In this document: positions 47,802-57,083 of the stretch, one piece after another
Position numbering within the stretch: the first letter of the stretch is position 1
How the letters are laid out: each line of letters opens with the position of its first letter
Assembly (NCBI GenBank): GCA_022827945.1
Contig: JAJEIT010000055.1
Coordinates: 17,075-81,074, forward strand
Direction of reading: 5' to 3'
From: Dehalococcoidia bacterium
Lineage (GTDB): Bacteria > Chloroflexota > Dehalococcoidia > Tepidiformales > Tepidiformaceae
DNA: 64,000 nucleotides
Position numbers and translations under genes: made by a program
The notes under the pieces: model-generated
Databases searched by the model: none
Told to the model about the DNA's origin: nothing
The model's input: the letters and a program-made list of their open reading frames with translations, nothing else

Positions 47802-49058
47802 ATGTCACTCCCCGACACCACGAAGGGACTGGAGACCTTGCTGAGGGATTGGCTCCTGGGCCTCCTGCATGGGCGCTCTGCTTCTCGCGCCCGCTCCCAC
47901 GCTCACGGCCACCTCCCCCTTCGCGCCAGCCTCCACCTGCTGCTGATCGGTCTCGCCGCGCTGGCGGCGCTTCTCACCGCCCGGCTCGTCTCCGACACGG
48001 AGACCGCCCAGCTCTTCAGCATCCCGCCCGCTCCCCTCTCGGGCGTGCGCGCCATCGCGCCCACGGGTGAGTCCTTCCTCCGCCCGGGCGTCAGCCATGT
48101 CACGGTCGAGTCCCCCCTCAGGGCCGCACTCGCAACCCCCCAGGTTCCCCTCCGCCCCACCGAGAACGTGGCGGAAGGAGAGACCATGTCCTACGGCGTC
48201 GGCCGCGCCACCGCCGCCGGCCAGGATGCCGGCTACGACATTCGGGCGCTCACCGACCAGATCGACCCCGAGGAGCCCTACGTCATCTACGAGGTTCGCG
48301 GGGGCGACACGCTCGGCGAGATCGCCGAGACCTACAACACCACCGTCGACAACATCCTGCTCAACAACGCCGAGGTGGTCGAAGGCGACTACATCCCCGT
48401 CGGCCAGGAGATTCTCGTTCCCCTTGGCAGCGTCCACGGCATCCTCTACCTCGTCGGCCATGGCGAGACGCTGAGCGGCATCATCGAGAGGCACCTTGAT
48501 GTCACCGTCCAGGACGTCCTCGACCACCGACCCAACAACCTCCTCAGCAGCGATGACATCAATCCGGGCGATTACATCCTTCTCCCCAACGCCCGGCTCA
48601 AGCCGCCGCCCCGGCGAAGCCCCGACGGATGGGCCATCACGCCTCCGCCGCCGGTCTCGCCGGGCCGGTTCGGTCTGCCCCTGGCCTCCTGGGACTTCGT
48701 CAGCGACCTCTTTGGGACGGACCGCGGGGGTGGCCGCATCCACACAGGTATCGACCTGGCCCTCGGATCGCAACCCGCCTCATCGGTCTACGCCGCCTGC
48801 GACGGCTGGGTGTCGCGCGTCGAGTGGCTCACCTACAGCTATGGCTACTACGTCATCGTCGATTGCGGCGATGGCTGGGAGACGCTCTACTCGCACTTCC
48901 GCGAGATCATCGTGACCTGGGGTCAGTCGGTGAGGAAGGGCGAGACCATCCTCGGGATTTCCGGCTCCACCGGCTTTAGCACCGGCGAGCACCTCCACTT
49001 CGAGATCCGCTACAACGGCCAGTACCTCGATCCCGCGAACTACCTGAACTTCTGGTAG
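47802..49058 (+). CDS. M23-family peptidase with two LysM-like repeats, membrane anchored
   Basis: YEVRGGDTLGEIAETYNTTVDNIL; GHGETLSGIIERHLDVTVQDVL; HTGIDLALG...GWETLYSHF...GFSTGEHLHFEIR. Confidence 0.92.
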   Translation: MSLPDTTKGLETLLRDWLLGLLHGRSASRARSHAHGHLPLRASLHLLLIGLAALAALLTARLVSDTETAQLFSIPPAPLSGVRAIAPTGESFLRPGVSHVTVESPLRAALATPQVPLRPTENVAEGETMSYGVGRATAAGQDAGYDIRALTDQIDPEEPYVIYEVRGGDTLGEIAETYNTTVDNILLNNAEVVEGDYIPVGQEILVPLGSVHGILYLVGHGETLSGIIERHLDVTVQDVLDHRPNNLLSSDDINPGDYILLPNARLKPPPRRSPDGWAITPPPPVSPGRFGLPLASWDFVSDLFGTDRGGGRIHTGIDLALGSQPASSVYAACDGWVSRVEWLTYSYGYYVIVDCGDGWETLYSHFREIIVTWGQSVRKGETILGISGSTGFSTGEHLHFEIRYNGQYLDPANYLNFW

Positions 49059-49089
49059 GCCGTTCCTTCCGCGCTCGAGTTCGCGGCCG

Positions 49090-49866
49090 CTACTCGCTGC
49101 CGTCCGCCGCCTGCACGGCATCTCCCGGCTTCGTCTCCACCAGCCTCGCGATCACGACGTCGCGATGCACGTAGTACCCCGACCCGTCGTCCTCCGTCGG
49201 AATGAAGTCGCCTCCGCACGTGATGAGCGTCACCCACTCTTCGTCTGCCGGGCGCAGCAGCTCCTCGTTTTCCGCCTCATGCGGACTGATCAGGTCGGCC
49301 ATGGGCATCTCCCCGGTCACGTAGCGCCGCTGGAAGAACACCTCGTACACGTACTCGCGGCCGTCATCCATGACCACGATCACCAGGTCACCCGTCTCGA
49401 GGTCGGTGAGCGCGTAGAACGGCCCCCGGATGTTGGGATGCCAGTCCTTGTGGGCGGAGAAGAGCGAGCTCGTTCCGAACCCCGGCTTGTCGTAGATGTG
49501 GTACCAGCCCACGTTCCGGGGCTGGGGGACGTCAAGCTTGTTGGCTCCCGGAATTTTCCCGATCGCCTCGATCGCCGCTTCCACTCCCAGGGAGGGGATG
49601 CGCATCAGGGCCAGTTCCCCATCGTACGGTGTCGCCTCCGGCGTTGGTGTCGCCTGTTCCGCAGCCGCCACGGTGGGCGACTCGGTGGGAGCTGCCGTGG
49701 GCGTTGCGGTCCGTGCCGCCGCAGGTGTCTCCCGGATCTGCTCGGGTTCGACCGGTACGTCGATGGCCGCGCAGCCCGCTCCCGAGAGGGCAACCAGGGC
49801 TGCCAGCACCCACGCCCCCGCCGCTGTTCTTGCGTGGCCGATGGCGCGTTCCCTGAGCCCCAGCAT
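49090..49866 (-). CDS. Sortase-family transpeptidase
   Basis: SLFSAHKDW (His), VTLITCGGD (Cys), HRDVVIARL (Arg); signal/TM N-terminus. Confidence 0.9.
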   Translation of the reverse strand: MLGLRERAIGHARTAAGAWVLAALVALSGAGCAAIDVPVEPEQIRETPAAARTATPTAAPTESPTVAAAEQATPTPEATPYDGELALMRIPSLGVEAAIEAIGKIPGANKLDVPQPRNVGWYHIYDKPGFGTSSLFSAHKDWHPNIRGPFYALTDLETGDLVIVVMDDGREYVYEVFFQRRYVTGEMPMADLISPHEAENEELLRPADEEWVTLITCGGDFIPTEDDGSGYYVHRDVVIARLVETKPGDAVQAADGSE

Positions 49867-49876
49867 GGTTGCCAGC

Positions 49877-50635
49877 TTACCGCTGGTCCCCTTCGAGTGT
49901 CCCTACCGCCGGCGGCGGGATCGTTTCGACGAGCCTGCCGATCACCACGTCCCGGTGGAGGTAGTACCCCGCCCCGCCTTCGGTCCTTTCCACGAAGTCA
50001 CCACCGCAGGTGTACAGCGTGATCCACTCCTCGCCCTCGGGGCGCAGCAACTCCGCACTCCGCGCCTTGTGCGGCCAGATCAGGTCGTACATCGGAATGT
50101 TCTCCCTGGTGTAGCGCCGCTGGAAAAACACCTCGTACACGTACTCGCGGCCGTCATCCATCACGACCACGATCTGGTCGCCTGTCTGCAGCTCCGTCAG
50201 GGCGTAGAACGGACCCTTCTTGTTGGGCCAGTAATCCTTGTGCGCCGAGTAGAGGGAGCTCGTCCCGAATCCGGGCTTGTCGTAGATGTAGTACCAGCCG
50301 ATGTTGTTCCACTCGGGCACGTCGAGCTTGTTGCGTCCCTCCACCAGCCCGATCGGCTCGATCGCCGCCTCCACCCCCAGTGAAGGGATACGCATCGACG
50401 CCAGCTCGCCGTCGTACGGCCCCGGCTCCGGGGTGGCCTCCGGTGTGGGGCGTTCCGGGGGCGCCGGGATCGTGGCCGCCGGCGCGACCGGTGTTCTCAC
50501 TGGTGTGGGCGTCGGCTCGGGTGTCGGTTCCGGCGTCGGCTCCGGAAGGTCAGGCCCGCCGCTGGCGCAGGCAACGCTCACAAGGACCGCTACGGTCAGG
50601 ACCAGGACTCCGCGTGTTAGCCGCCAACTGCGCAC
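49877..50635 (-). CDS. Sortase-family transpeptidase, tandem paralog
   Basis: SLYSAHKDYWPN, ITLYTCGGD, HRDVVIGRL; PEPTPEPTPTP linker after the TM. Confidence 0.9.
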   Translation of the reverse strand: MRSWRLTRGVLVLTVAVLVSVACASGGPDLPEPTPEPTPEPTPTPVRTPVAPAATIPAPPERPTPEATPEPGPYDGELASMRIPSLGVEAAIEPIGLVEGRNKLDVPEWNNIGWYYIYDKPGFGTSSLYSAHKDYWPNKKGPFYALTELQTGDQIVVVMDDGREYVYEVFFQRRYTRENIPMYDLIWPHKARSAELLRPEGEEWITLYTCGGDFVERTEGGAGYYLHRDVVIGRLVETIPPPAVGTLEGDQR

Positions 50636-50697
50636 GACGCTCTCCGTGCACCCCGCAGGATCGCTCCCACCGACGCCAAGTATACGGTTGAAGGAAC

Positions 50698-51822
50698 TTA
50701 TGGTCGCCGGATTCTTGACCGAATGTTGTCCCAGAGCTCCGTCCACCTGATGCCAGGGCCCGTTCCGATGACGAAGCCACGACCAGCCGTGGCCCCGCCA
50801 CCGGCGGTAGTGCCGCCTGCAGCGGGAGGCCTGCCGAGCCACGTGAAGACCCCGGCGCTGATCGCCGCCAGCCCCGCGATGACCGACAGCACCACGATGA
50901 TGGCCGTCGTGCCCGCGCCCGGGCCGCCGTCACCGGATACCGCTTCCTCGGGGGCTGGAGCAGCGGGCGTGTCCGCCGTCTCCGGCGTGGGCGCTTCCGT
51001 CGCGGGCGGGGGCTCGGTGGCGGGCGGCTCGGTTGCGACCGGTGTCGCGGTGGCCGTCGGTGTCGGCGCCTCTGTCGCCACCGCAGTCGGCGTCGGGGTC
51101 GCAGCTTCCGTTGGCTCGGCCGCTTCGGTGGCCGCCGCGGTCGGAGTCTCTTCAGCGGTCTCCGTCGTCTCCTCGGCTTCCGTTGTCTCTTCCGTCTCGG
51201 TCGTGTCCTCGTCTTCAGTGGTCTCTTCGGTCTCCGTTGTTTCTTCGGTTTCCGTGGTCTCGTCGGTCTCGGTCGTCTCCTCGTCTTCCGTGGGCTCCAC
51301 CGGCTCCTCGGGGTCCGTCGTCTCGTCCGTGGTCTCGCCCTCCTCCGGCTCGACCGGCTCCACTGGTTCCTCGGGATTCGAGGTTGTCTCCTCTGGCTCG
51401 ACGGGCTCGGGCGGAGCGGCCGGCAGTGTCAGTGGGAGCTCTTGCGGCCCCGCCCGCCAGGAGCCCGTCTCCTCGGCGAACCGGTCACCGATCTGGAACC
51501 GCACCACCGCCTCCTCGGCGCCGCACCCCGTCCTGGCCTCCGCCGACAGAACCTCCACGCGATAGCTCGTGACGCCGTCCTCGCGAATTGTCTGAGGAGT
51601 GTCCGCCTCGCTGCAGACGATGCCGTCGATGTAGGCGACGACGTCCAGCCCCCCGTCCACATCGCCGTCCGCTGCGGTCACGTCACCGAAGAACGTTCCC
51701 GGCGGGGCCGGCTGCGCCTGCGCTGTCCCGCCCGGGCCAGTCACCACCCCCGCCGTCAGCCCTGCCGCCGCCGCCAGCGTCGCGAGCGCCAAGCCTAGCC
51801 GTCGCCCACGCTCCCGCTGCAT
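50698..51822 (-). CDS. Secreted, C-terminally membrane-anchored protein with Thr/Glu-rich repeat stalk
   Basis: Signal peptide; EETTETEETTEDEDTTETEETTEAEETTE stalk; C-terminal TM TTAIIVVLSVIAGLAAISAGVFTWLG and basic tail. Confidence 0.8.
   Translation of the reverse strand: MQRERGRRLGLALATLAAAAGLTAGVVTGPGGTAQAQPAPPGTFFGDVTAADGDVDGGLDVVAYIDGIVCSEADTPQTIREDGVTSYRVEVLSAEARTGCGAEEAVVRFQIGDRFAEETGSWRAGPQELPLTLPAAPPEPVEPEETTSNPEEPVEPVEPEEGETTDETTDPEEPVEPTEDEETTETDETTETEETTETEETTEDEDTTETEETTEAEETTETAEETPTAAATEAAEPTEAATPTPTAVATEAPTPTATATPVATEPPATEPPPATEAPTPETADTPAAPAPEEAVSGDGGPGAGTTAIIVVLSVIAGLAAISAGVFTWLGRPPAAGGTTAGGGATAGRGFVIGTGPGIRWTELWDNIRSRIRRP
51152..51300. repeat. Imperfect short tandem repeat encoding (E)TTE(T) units
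   Basis: Recurring tcttcggtctccgttgt-like units read on + strand; approximate bounds. Confidence 0.6.
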
Positions 51823-51901
51823 AGCCTGAGCCTACAGCAGTAGGAGAAAATATCCCACTGTGCTAGCGCTTTAGCCGTTGCCTTCGTCGCCGTTCCGCGG
51901 C

Positions 51902-52228
51902 CTAGTTCACCGAGAGCGTCATCGTCGGCGGCGTCAGCGCGAAGTGCATCTCCACCGAGAACTCGTCCAGCTTGTCCGACCAGCTCGCCCACATCCCCCG
52001 CGCGTATGCCGCCTCCGCGCTCCCGAAGGATCCCTGCATCGCGCGCGCGTCCTCGAAGCAGTACACGCCCAGCATCGTCCCTTCCCGCGTCTCCCCCCAG
52101 TGCACGCTCGCGATCCCCGGGATCTTCCCCACTTCGCGCAGGTGCTGCGAGCGGAACCACGCCGAGAACGTTGCGCGGTCGTCCTTCACACGGGCCCGCA
52201 ACAGGATGAACGGCTGCTCGCCTCTCAT
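51902..52228 (-). CDS. Small conserved protein, ferredoxin-like/ABM-type dimeric alpha-beta barrel candidate
   Basis: FILLRARVKDDRATFSAWFRSQHLREVGKIPGIASVHWGETREGTMLGVYCFED. Confidence 0.6.
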   Translation of the reverse strand: MRGEQPFILLRARVKDDRATFSAWFRSQHLREVGKIPGIASVHWGETREGTMLGVYCFEDARAMQGSFGSAEAAYARGMWASWSDKLDEFSVEMHFALTPPTMTLSVN

Positions 52229-52740
52229 GCGTCTCCCCGACTGCCTCTCCGGCAGAGCGCCGCCGCCAGGGCAACGCTCGCCTCCACACAGTATCGCGAA
52301 TCCACCTGTACGCACGGCCCCCCGAACGGCTCCTCCTCGCCTCGCATGCGGTTGTACACCCCGATGTTCGCTTCGGAGGCGCCCTCGCGCGGCCCCGAGA
52401 GCCGCTCCCGCACGACGGCGTCCGGCGCCGTCAGCCGCACCGCCACCACGGGCGCCCCCCGCCGCTCCGCCAGCTCCAGAAACCCGTGCCGCTCGCGCTC
52501 GCGCAGGTTCGTCGCGTCGATGATTACGTCGCGGCCCTCCTCCAGCCCTTGCTCCGCCCGCTTCCGCACCTCGGCGAACACGGCTCCGCTCTCCTTGTGC
52601 GTGTACCGCCGCTTCGGGAACAGCTCCCGGCGCACGAGGTCGCTTTCGAGCACGCAGGCGTCCAGTCGCGGCGCAAGCTGCGCCGCGAACGTGGTCTTGC
52701 CCGAACCGGGCAAACCGCTCAGCAGGACCAGTGTGGGCAA
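52225..52740 (-). CDS. P-loop ATP-dependent kinase/AAA protein
   Basis: LVLLSGLPGSGKTTFAAQLAPRLDACVLESDLVRRELF...DVIIDATNLRERERHGFLELA. Confidence 0.88.
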   Translation of the reverse strand: MPTLVLLSGLPGSGKTTFAAQLAPRLDACVLESDLVRRELFPKRRYTHKESGAVFAEVRKRAEQGLEEGRDVIIDATNLRERERHGFLELAERRGAPVVAVRLTAPDAVVRERLSGPREGASEANIGVYNRMRGEEEPFGGPCVQVDSRYCVEASVALAAALCRRGSRGDA

Positions 52741-52809
52741 ATTGCCGGTACCTCCCCCTCGTGCTACTTTCCCTCTTGAAGACAGGTAAAGGAAGTCGAA
52801 CGAGCAAGT

Positions 52810-53076
52810 TTGCTGGCCCAGGAAACGAAAGAGGCCCTGATCCGGGAGTACGCCCAGAACGAAGGCGATACCGGCTCCCCTGAAGTACAGGTGGCGCTCC
52901 TTACCGAGCGCATCAAGTACCTGACCGCGCACCTGCAGGAGCACAAGCACGACTACCACACGCGCCGCGGGCTGCTGAAGCTCGTCGGGCAGCGTCGCAG
53001 GCTGTTGCGCTACCTCAACAAGCGGGATGTCAACAGGTACCGCGCGCTCATCGGGCGCCTCGGGCTGCGCCGCTAG
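52810..53076 (+). CDS. rpsO: 30S ribosomal protein S15
   Basis: [54 protein letters not shown] start. Confidence 0.95.
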   Translation: MLAQETKEALIREYAQNEGDTGSPEVQVALLTERIKYLTAHLQEHKHDYHTRRGLLKLVGQRRRLLRYLNKRDVNRYRALIGRLGLRR

Positions 53077-53190
53077 CCCGCCCTCTTTCCCCCGGCCTTG
53101 CCCCCGCGCTGGGCGGCAGCCTGCCACTGAGCCCTCCCGAACCGACCCGACACCGCGGCCGATGCCGCAAGAGAAAGTGTGAAGAGAGAC

Positions 53191-55884
53191 ATGACAGCAA
53201 CCGAATCCAGCATCCGTACCTACGAAGTCGAGATCGGCGGCAAGCCCCTGCTCATCCAGCATGGCGCCCTCGCCGGCCTCGCCAACGGCGCCGTCACCGT
53301 GCGCCAGGGCGATACCGTCGTCCTCGTCACGGCCTGCATGGCCGACCCCCGCGAGGGCATCGACTTCTTCCCCCTCACCGTCGACTACGAAGAGCGCCTC
53401 TACGCGGTGGGCAAGATCCCCGGCGGCTTCCCCCGCCGCGAAGGTCGCCCCTCCTCCGATGGCATCCTCGCCATGCGCCTCACCGACCGCTCCATCCGCC
53501 CCCTCTTCCCCAAGGGCTTCCGCAACGAGATCCAGATCGTCGCCACGACGCTCTCCTCCGACCGCGAGCACCAGCCCGACACCCTCATCACCGTCGGCGC
53601 CAGCGCCGCACTCAGCATCAGCGACATTCCCTTCAACGGGCCCGTCAGCAGCGTCCGCGTTGGCCGCATCGACGGCGAGTACGTCGTCAACCCGACCTTT
53701 GCCGAGGCCGCCGAGGGCGACCTCGACCTCATCGTCGCCGGCACGAAGGACGCCGTCATGATGGTCGAGGCGGGCGCCACCGAGGTGCCCGAGGAAGCCG
53801 TCATCGAGGCGATGGAGATCGCCATGGAGGCGAACTCCGCCATCAACGGCCTCATCGAGGAGATTGCCGCCGACGCCGCCCCCGTCAAGAAGGACTACAC
53901 GCCCGCCGTCGACAACGAGGAGGCCATCGAGGCCGTCCACGACGCCCTCGCCGACCGCCTCGACGAGATCGTGGCGAACGCCGCCAGCGAGCGCAGCGAG
54001 GAGAACAAGCGCATTCGCGCCGAGCTCACCGAGCAGTTCGAGGATCGCTTCGAGAAGCGCGACATCGGCGACGCCCTCTACGCCGTCATCAAGAAGGCCA
54101 TGCGCGACCGCATCCTCAGCGATGGCCGCCGCGCCGACGACCGGGAAACGACGGAGATTCGCCCGCTCGACATCCACGTCGGCACGCTTCCTCGCACGCA
54201 CGGCTCCGGCCTCTTCAAGCGCGGCGAGACCCAGGTGCTCACCATCGCCACCCTCGGCGGCATGAACATGGCGCAGAAGCTCGACACGCTCTCCCCGGAC
54301 GAGTCCAAGCGCTACATGCACCACTACAACTTCCCGCCCTACTCCGTCGGCGAGGCGCGCCCCATGCGCGGCGCCGGCCGCCGCGAGATCGGGCACGGCG
54401 CCCTCGCCGAGCGCGCCCTCCTTCCCGTCATCCCGCCCGAGACGGAGTTCCCCTACGCCCTCCGCCTCGTGAGCGAGGTGCTTTCCTCCAACGGCTCGAC
54501 CTCCATGGCCAGCGTCTGCGGCAGCACCCTCGCCCTCATGGACGCAGGCGTGCCCCTCTCCGCCCCCGTCGCCGGCATCGCCATGGGCCTGATCATGGGC
54601 GACGACGGCGAGTACGCCGTCCTCACCGACATCGCCGGCCAGGAAGACTTCATGGGCGACATGGACTTCAAGGTCGCCGGCACGGAAGAGGGCATCACCG
54701 CCCTGCAGATGGACATCAAGATCGGCGGCGTCTCTCGCGAGCTGCTCGAGACAGCCCTTGCCCAGGCCCGCGACGCCCGCATCTTCCTGCTCGAGCGCAT
54801 GTCCGAGGTCATCGAGAAGCCGCGCGAGTCCGTCTCCGAGCACGCCCCGAAGGTCTACATCATCAAGATCGACCAGGAGCAGATCGGCACGGTGATCGGC
54901 CCCGGCGGCCGCGTCATCCGCAAGATCCAGGAGGACTCCGGCGGCGCCAACGTCGACATCCAGGAGGACGGCACCATCTTCGTCTCCGCCGTCGAGGGTG
55001 ACGCTGCCGACATCGCGATCCGCATGATCGAGGGCCTCACCAAGGAGATCGGCGTCGGCGAGACCTACACCGGCCCCGTCACCCGCATCCTCAACTTCGG
55101 CGCCTTCGTCGAGATCCTTCCCGGCAAGGACGGCCTCGTGCACATCTCCGAGCTCAGCGAGGAGCGTGTCGAGCGCGTCGAGGACGTGGTCTCCGTGGGC
55201 GATGAGCTCACCGTCACCGTCACCGAGATCGACTCGCTCGGGCGCGTCAACCTCACCGCCCGCAGCGGCCGTGTTGGCGCCCCCTCCGAGACGGACGACC
55301 GCCCGCGCGATCGCGATCGCGGCAGGGACCGTGGCCGTGACCGCGATCGCCCCCGTGGCCGTGGCCGCGACCGCGACCGTGGCCCCCGCGACCGGGATCG
55401 TGACCGTGACCGCGGTCGGGACCGCGATCGTGATCGTGACCGACCACGCGATCGCGGCCCGGAGTCCCGTCCCCCGCGTCCCCGCCGCCCCGAGCGCGAG
55501 CCGGAGGATGAAGCGCCTTCCACCGAGTTGAACGGCGCCGTCGAGGACGACCTCGACGAGGGCCTCGACTACGACGGCGTTGAGCCCGTTGCCGCCGAGG
55601 AGCAGCCCGACGACCGTCCCGAGGACCGCGGCGACGACCGTGGAGATGACCGTGGCGATGGCGCTCCCCGTCGCCGTCGCCGGCGCCGGCCCCGCAGCGG
55701 CGGCAACCGCGAGGGTGGTGGGCGTCAGCCCGAGCAGCAGCGCGAGATCAACCGCGGCGGTGGCAGCCGCGGGGGCGCCAGCCGCGGCTGGACCCGCCGC
55801 AGCACCCCCGACAGCGGCGTGCCTCCCGCTCCGCCGCCCCCGCCTCGCCGTGGGCTCGGTGGTGGCGGCGACTACGAGGACTAG
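53191..55884 (+). CDS. pnp: Polyribonucleotide nucleotidyltransferase with long RD/RG-rich C-terminal extension
   Basis: [29 protein letters not shown]...; [20 protein letters not shown]1 [33 protein letters not shown]; follows rpsO. Confidence 0.96.
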   Translation: MTATESSIRTYEVEIGGKPLLIQHGALAGLANGAVTVRQGDTVVLVTACMADPREGIDFFPLTVDYEERLYAVGKIPGGFPRREGRPSSDGILAMRLTDRSIRPLFPKGFRNEIQIVATTLSSDREHQPDTLITVGASAALSISDIPFNGPVSSVRVGRIDGEYVVNPTFAEAAEGDLDLIVAGTKDAVMMVEAGATEVPEEAVIEAMEIAMEANSAINGLIEEIAADAAPVKKDYTPAVDNEEAIEAVHDALADRLDEIVANAASERSEENKRIRAELTEQFEDRFEKRDIGDALYAVIKKAMRDRILSDGRRADDRETTEIRPLDIHVGTLPRTHGSGLFKRGETQVLTIATLGGMNMAQKLDTLSPDESKRYMHHYNFPPYSVGEARPMRGAGRREIGHGALAERALLPVIPPETEFPYALRLVSEVLSSNGSTSMASVCGSTLALMDAGVPLSAPVAGIAMGLIMGDDGEYAVLTDIAGQEDFMGDMDFKVAGTEEGITALQMDIKIGGVSRELLETALAQARDARIFLLERMSEVIEKPRESVSEHAPKVYIIKIDQEQIGTVIGPGGRVIRKIQEDSGGANVDIQEDGTIFVSAVEGDAADIAIRMIEGLTKEIGVGETYTGPVTRILNFGAFVEILPGKDGLVHISELSEERVERVEDVVSVGDELTVTVTEIDSLGRVNLTARSGRVGAPSETDDRPRDRDRGRDRGRDRDRPRGRGRDRDRGPRDRDRDRDRGRDRDRDRDRPRDRGPESRPPRPRRPEREPEDEAPSTELNGAVEDDLDEGLDYDGVEPVAAEEQPDDRPEDRGDDRGDDRGDGAPRRRRRRRPRSGGNREGGGRQPEQQREINRGGGSRGGASRGWTRRSTPDSGVPPAPPPPPRRGLGGGGDYED
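55302..55463 (+). repeat. Low-complexity RD/RG-coding repeat within pnp
   Basis: [50 protein letters not shown]. Confidence 0.85.
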
Positions 55885-55898
55885 CCGGGAACCCGCCC

Positions 55899-57083
55899 GT
55901 GCGTCTCTTCGAGCACGAGGCCAAGGCGCTCTTCCGGGGCGCCGGCCTCGAGACGCCTCGCGGGCTCCTCGCCGGGACGCCCGCCGAGTCCGTGCTCGCA
56001 GCGGCTGAGCTGGGGCCCCGTGTTGCCGTCAAGGGCCAGGTGCGCTCCGGTGGCCGCGCGAAAGCGGGCGCCGTTCGCCTCGTCGAAGGCCCCGCTGAGG
56101 TCGAGGATGCGGCCCGTGCAGTCCTCGACACCCGCGTCTCTGACCAGCCCGTCGAGGGCCTCCTCATCGAGGAGGCCCTGTCGATCGAAGCCGAGCGCTA
56201 TCTCGGCATTGTCTACGACGACCGTTCGCGCGGACCTGCCGCCGTCGCCTCCATCGCCGGGGGCGTCGATGTCGAGGACGCCGCAGCCGCGGCCGCCCGC
56301 ATCCCCCTCTCCGCCCTCGCGCCCACCCAGGACTTCCGCCTGAAGGAGGCCGTCGCCTCTCTCGGCCTCTCCGGGCGCGAGCTCGTCGAGCTGACCGGCA
56401 TCCTCGGCCGTCTCTGGAGGCTCTTCACCGAACACGACCTGCTCCTCGCCGAGATCAACCCCCTCGCCCGCACCGACGACGGCCGCTGGGTCGCCCTCGA
56501 TGCGCGCGTCGAATTCGACGACGATGCTCTCTTCCGCCAGGACCAGACCGTCCGCGAGCTCGGCATCGACCCCTCCGCCCGCAGCGACCGCGAAGCCAGC
56601 GAGCTTGAGCTTGAGGCCGCCCGCATCGACCGCTCCGACCACCGTGGCGTCGCCGGCCGCGTCGTCCAGTTCGATGGGTCGCTTGCCCTTCTCATCGGCG
56701 GCGGCGGCGCCAGTCTCACCGCCTTCGACGCCGTCCGCGCCCACGGCGGCCAGCCCGCCAACTACTGCGAAATCGGCGGCAACCCCAGCGTGCGCAAGGT
56801 CGCCGCGCTCACCTGCCTCCTGCTCGGCCAGCCGGGAATCGAGCGCATCGCCGTCATCATGAACGTGGTCAACAACACCCGCGCCGACCTGATCGCCCGT
56901 GGCGTCATCCGTGGCTGCCTCGATGCCGGCCTCGAACCTGCCTCTGCCATCGCCGTCTTCCGCGTTCCCGGCGCCTGGGAAGAGGAGTGCGTCGCCCTCC
57001 TCCGACACTACGGCGTCACCGCTTGCGACCGCAGCGTGAGCATCGACGAGGCCGCCGGCCTCGCCGTCGCCGCCTCGTCCTAG
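55899..57083 (+). CDS. sucC: Succinyl-CoA ligase beta subunit
   Basis: RLFEHEAKALFRGAGLETPRG...AVKGQVRSGGRAKAGAVRL...EINPLARTDDGRWVALDARVEFDD...NYCEIGGNPS. Confidence 0.92.
   Translation: MRLFEHEAKALFRGAGLETPRGLLAGTPAESVLAAAELGPRVAVKGQVRSGGRAKAGAVRLVEGPAEVEDAARAVLDTRVSDQPVEGLLIEEALSIEAERYLGIVYDDRSRGPAAVASIAGGVDVEDAAAAAARIPLSALAPTQDFRLKEAVASLGLSGRELVELTGILGRLWRLFTEHDLLLAEINPLARTDDGRWVALDARVEFDDDALFRQDQTVRELGIDPSARSDREASELELEAARIDRSDHRGVAGRVVQFDGSLALLIGGGGASLTAFDAVRAHGGQPANYCEIGGNPSVRKVAALTCLLLGQPGIERIAVIMNVVNNTRADLIARGVIRGCLDAGLEPASAIAVFRVPGAWEEECVALLRHYGVTACDRSVSIDEAAGLAVAASS

Noticed and set aside
50723-51565. 280-aa plus-strand Ser/Val repeat ORF (SSVSVVSSVSVVSS)
   Set aside because: Looks like a repeat surface protein but is the antisense of the TE-rich stalk; the minus ORF has a signal peptide, C-terminal TM and upstream start context.
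52225-55143. 972-aa minus-strand ORF opposite pnp and rpsO
   Set aside because: Antisense shadow of the high-GC pnp codon pattern; low-complexity composition. Only its C-terminal part (52225-52740), upstream of the coding of rpsO, is a real kinase-like gene.
55302-55463. Possible CRISPR-like or satellite repeat
   Set aside because: Repeats are within the pnp reading frame, have no spacers and are explained by RD/RG codons.
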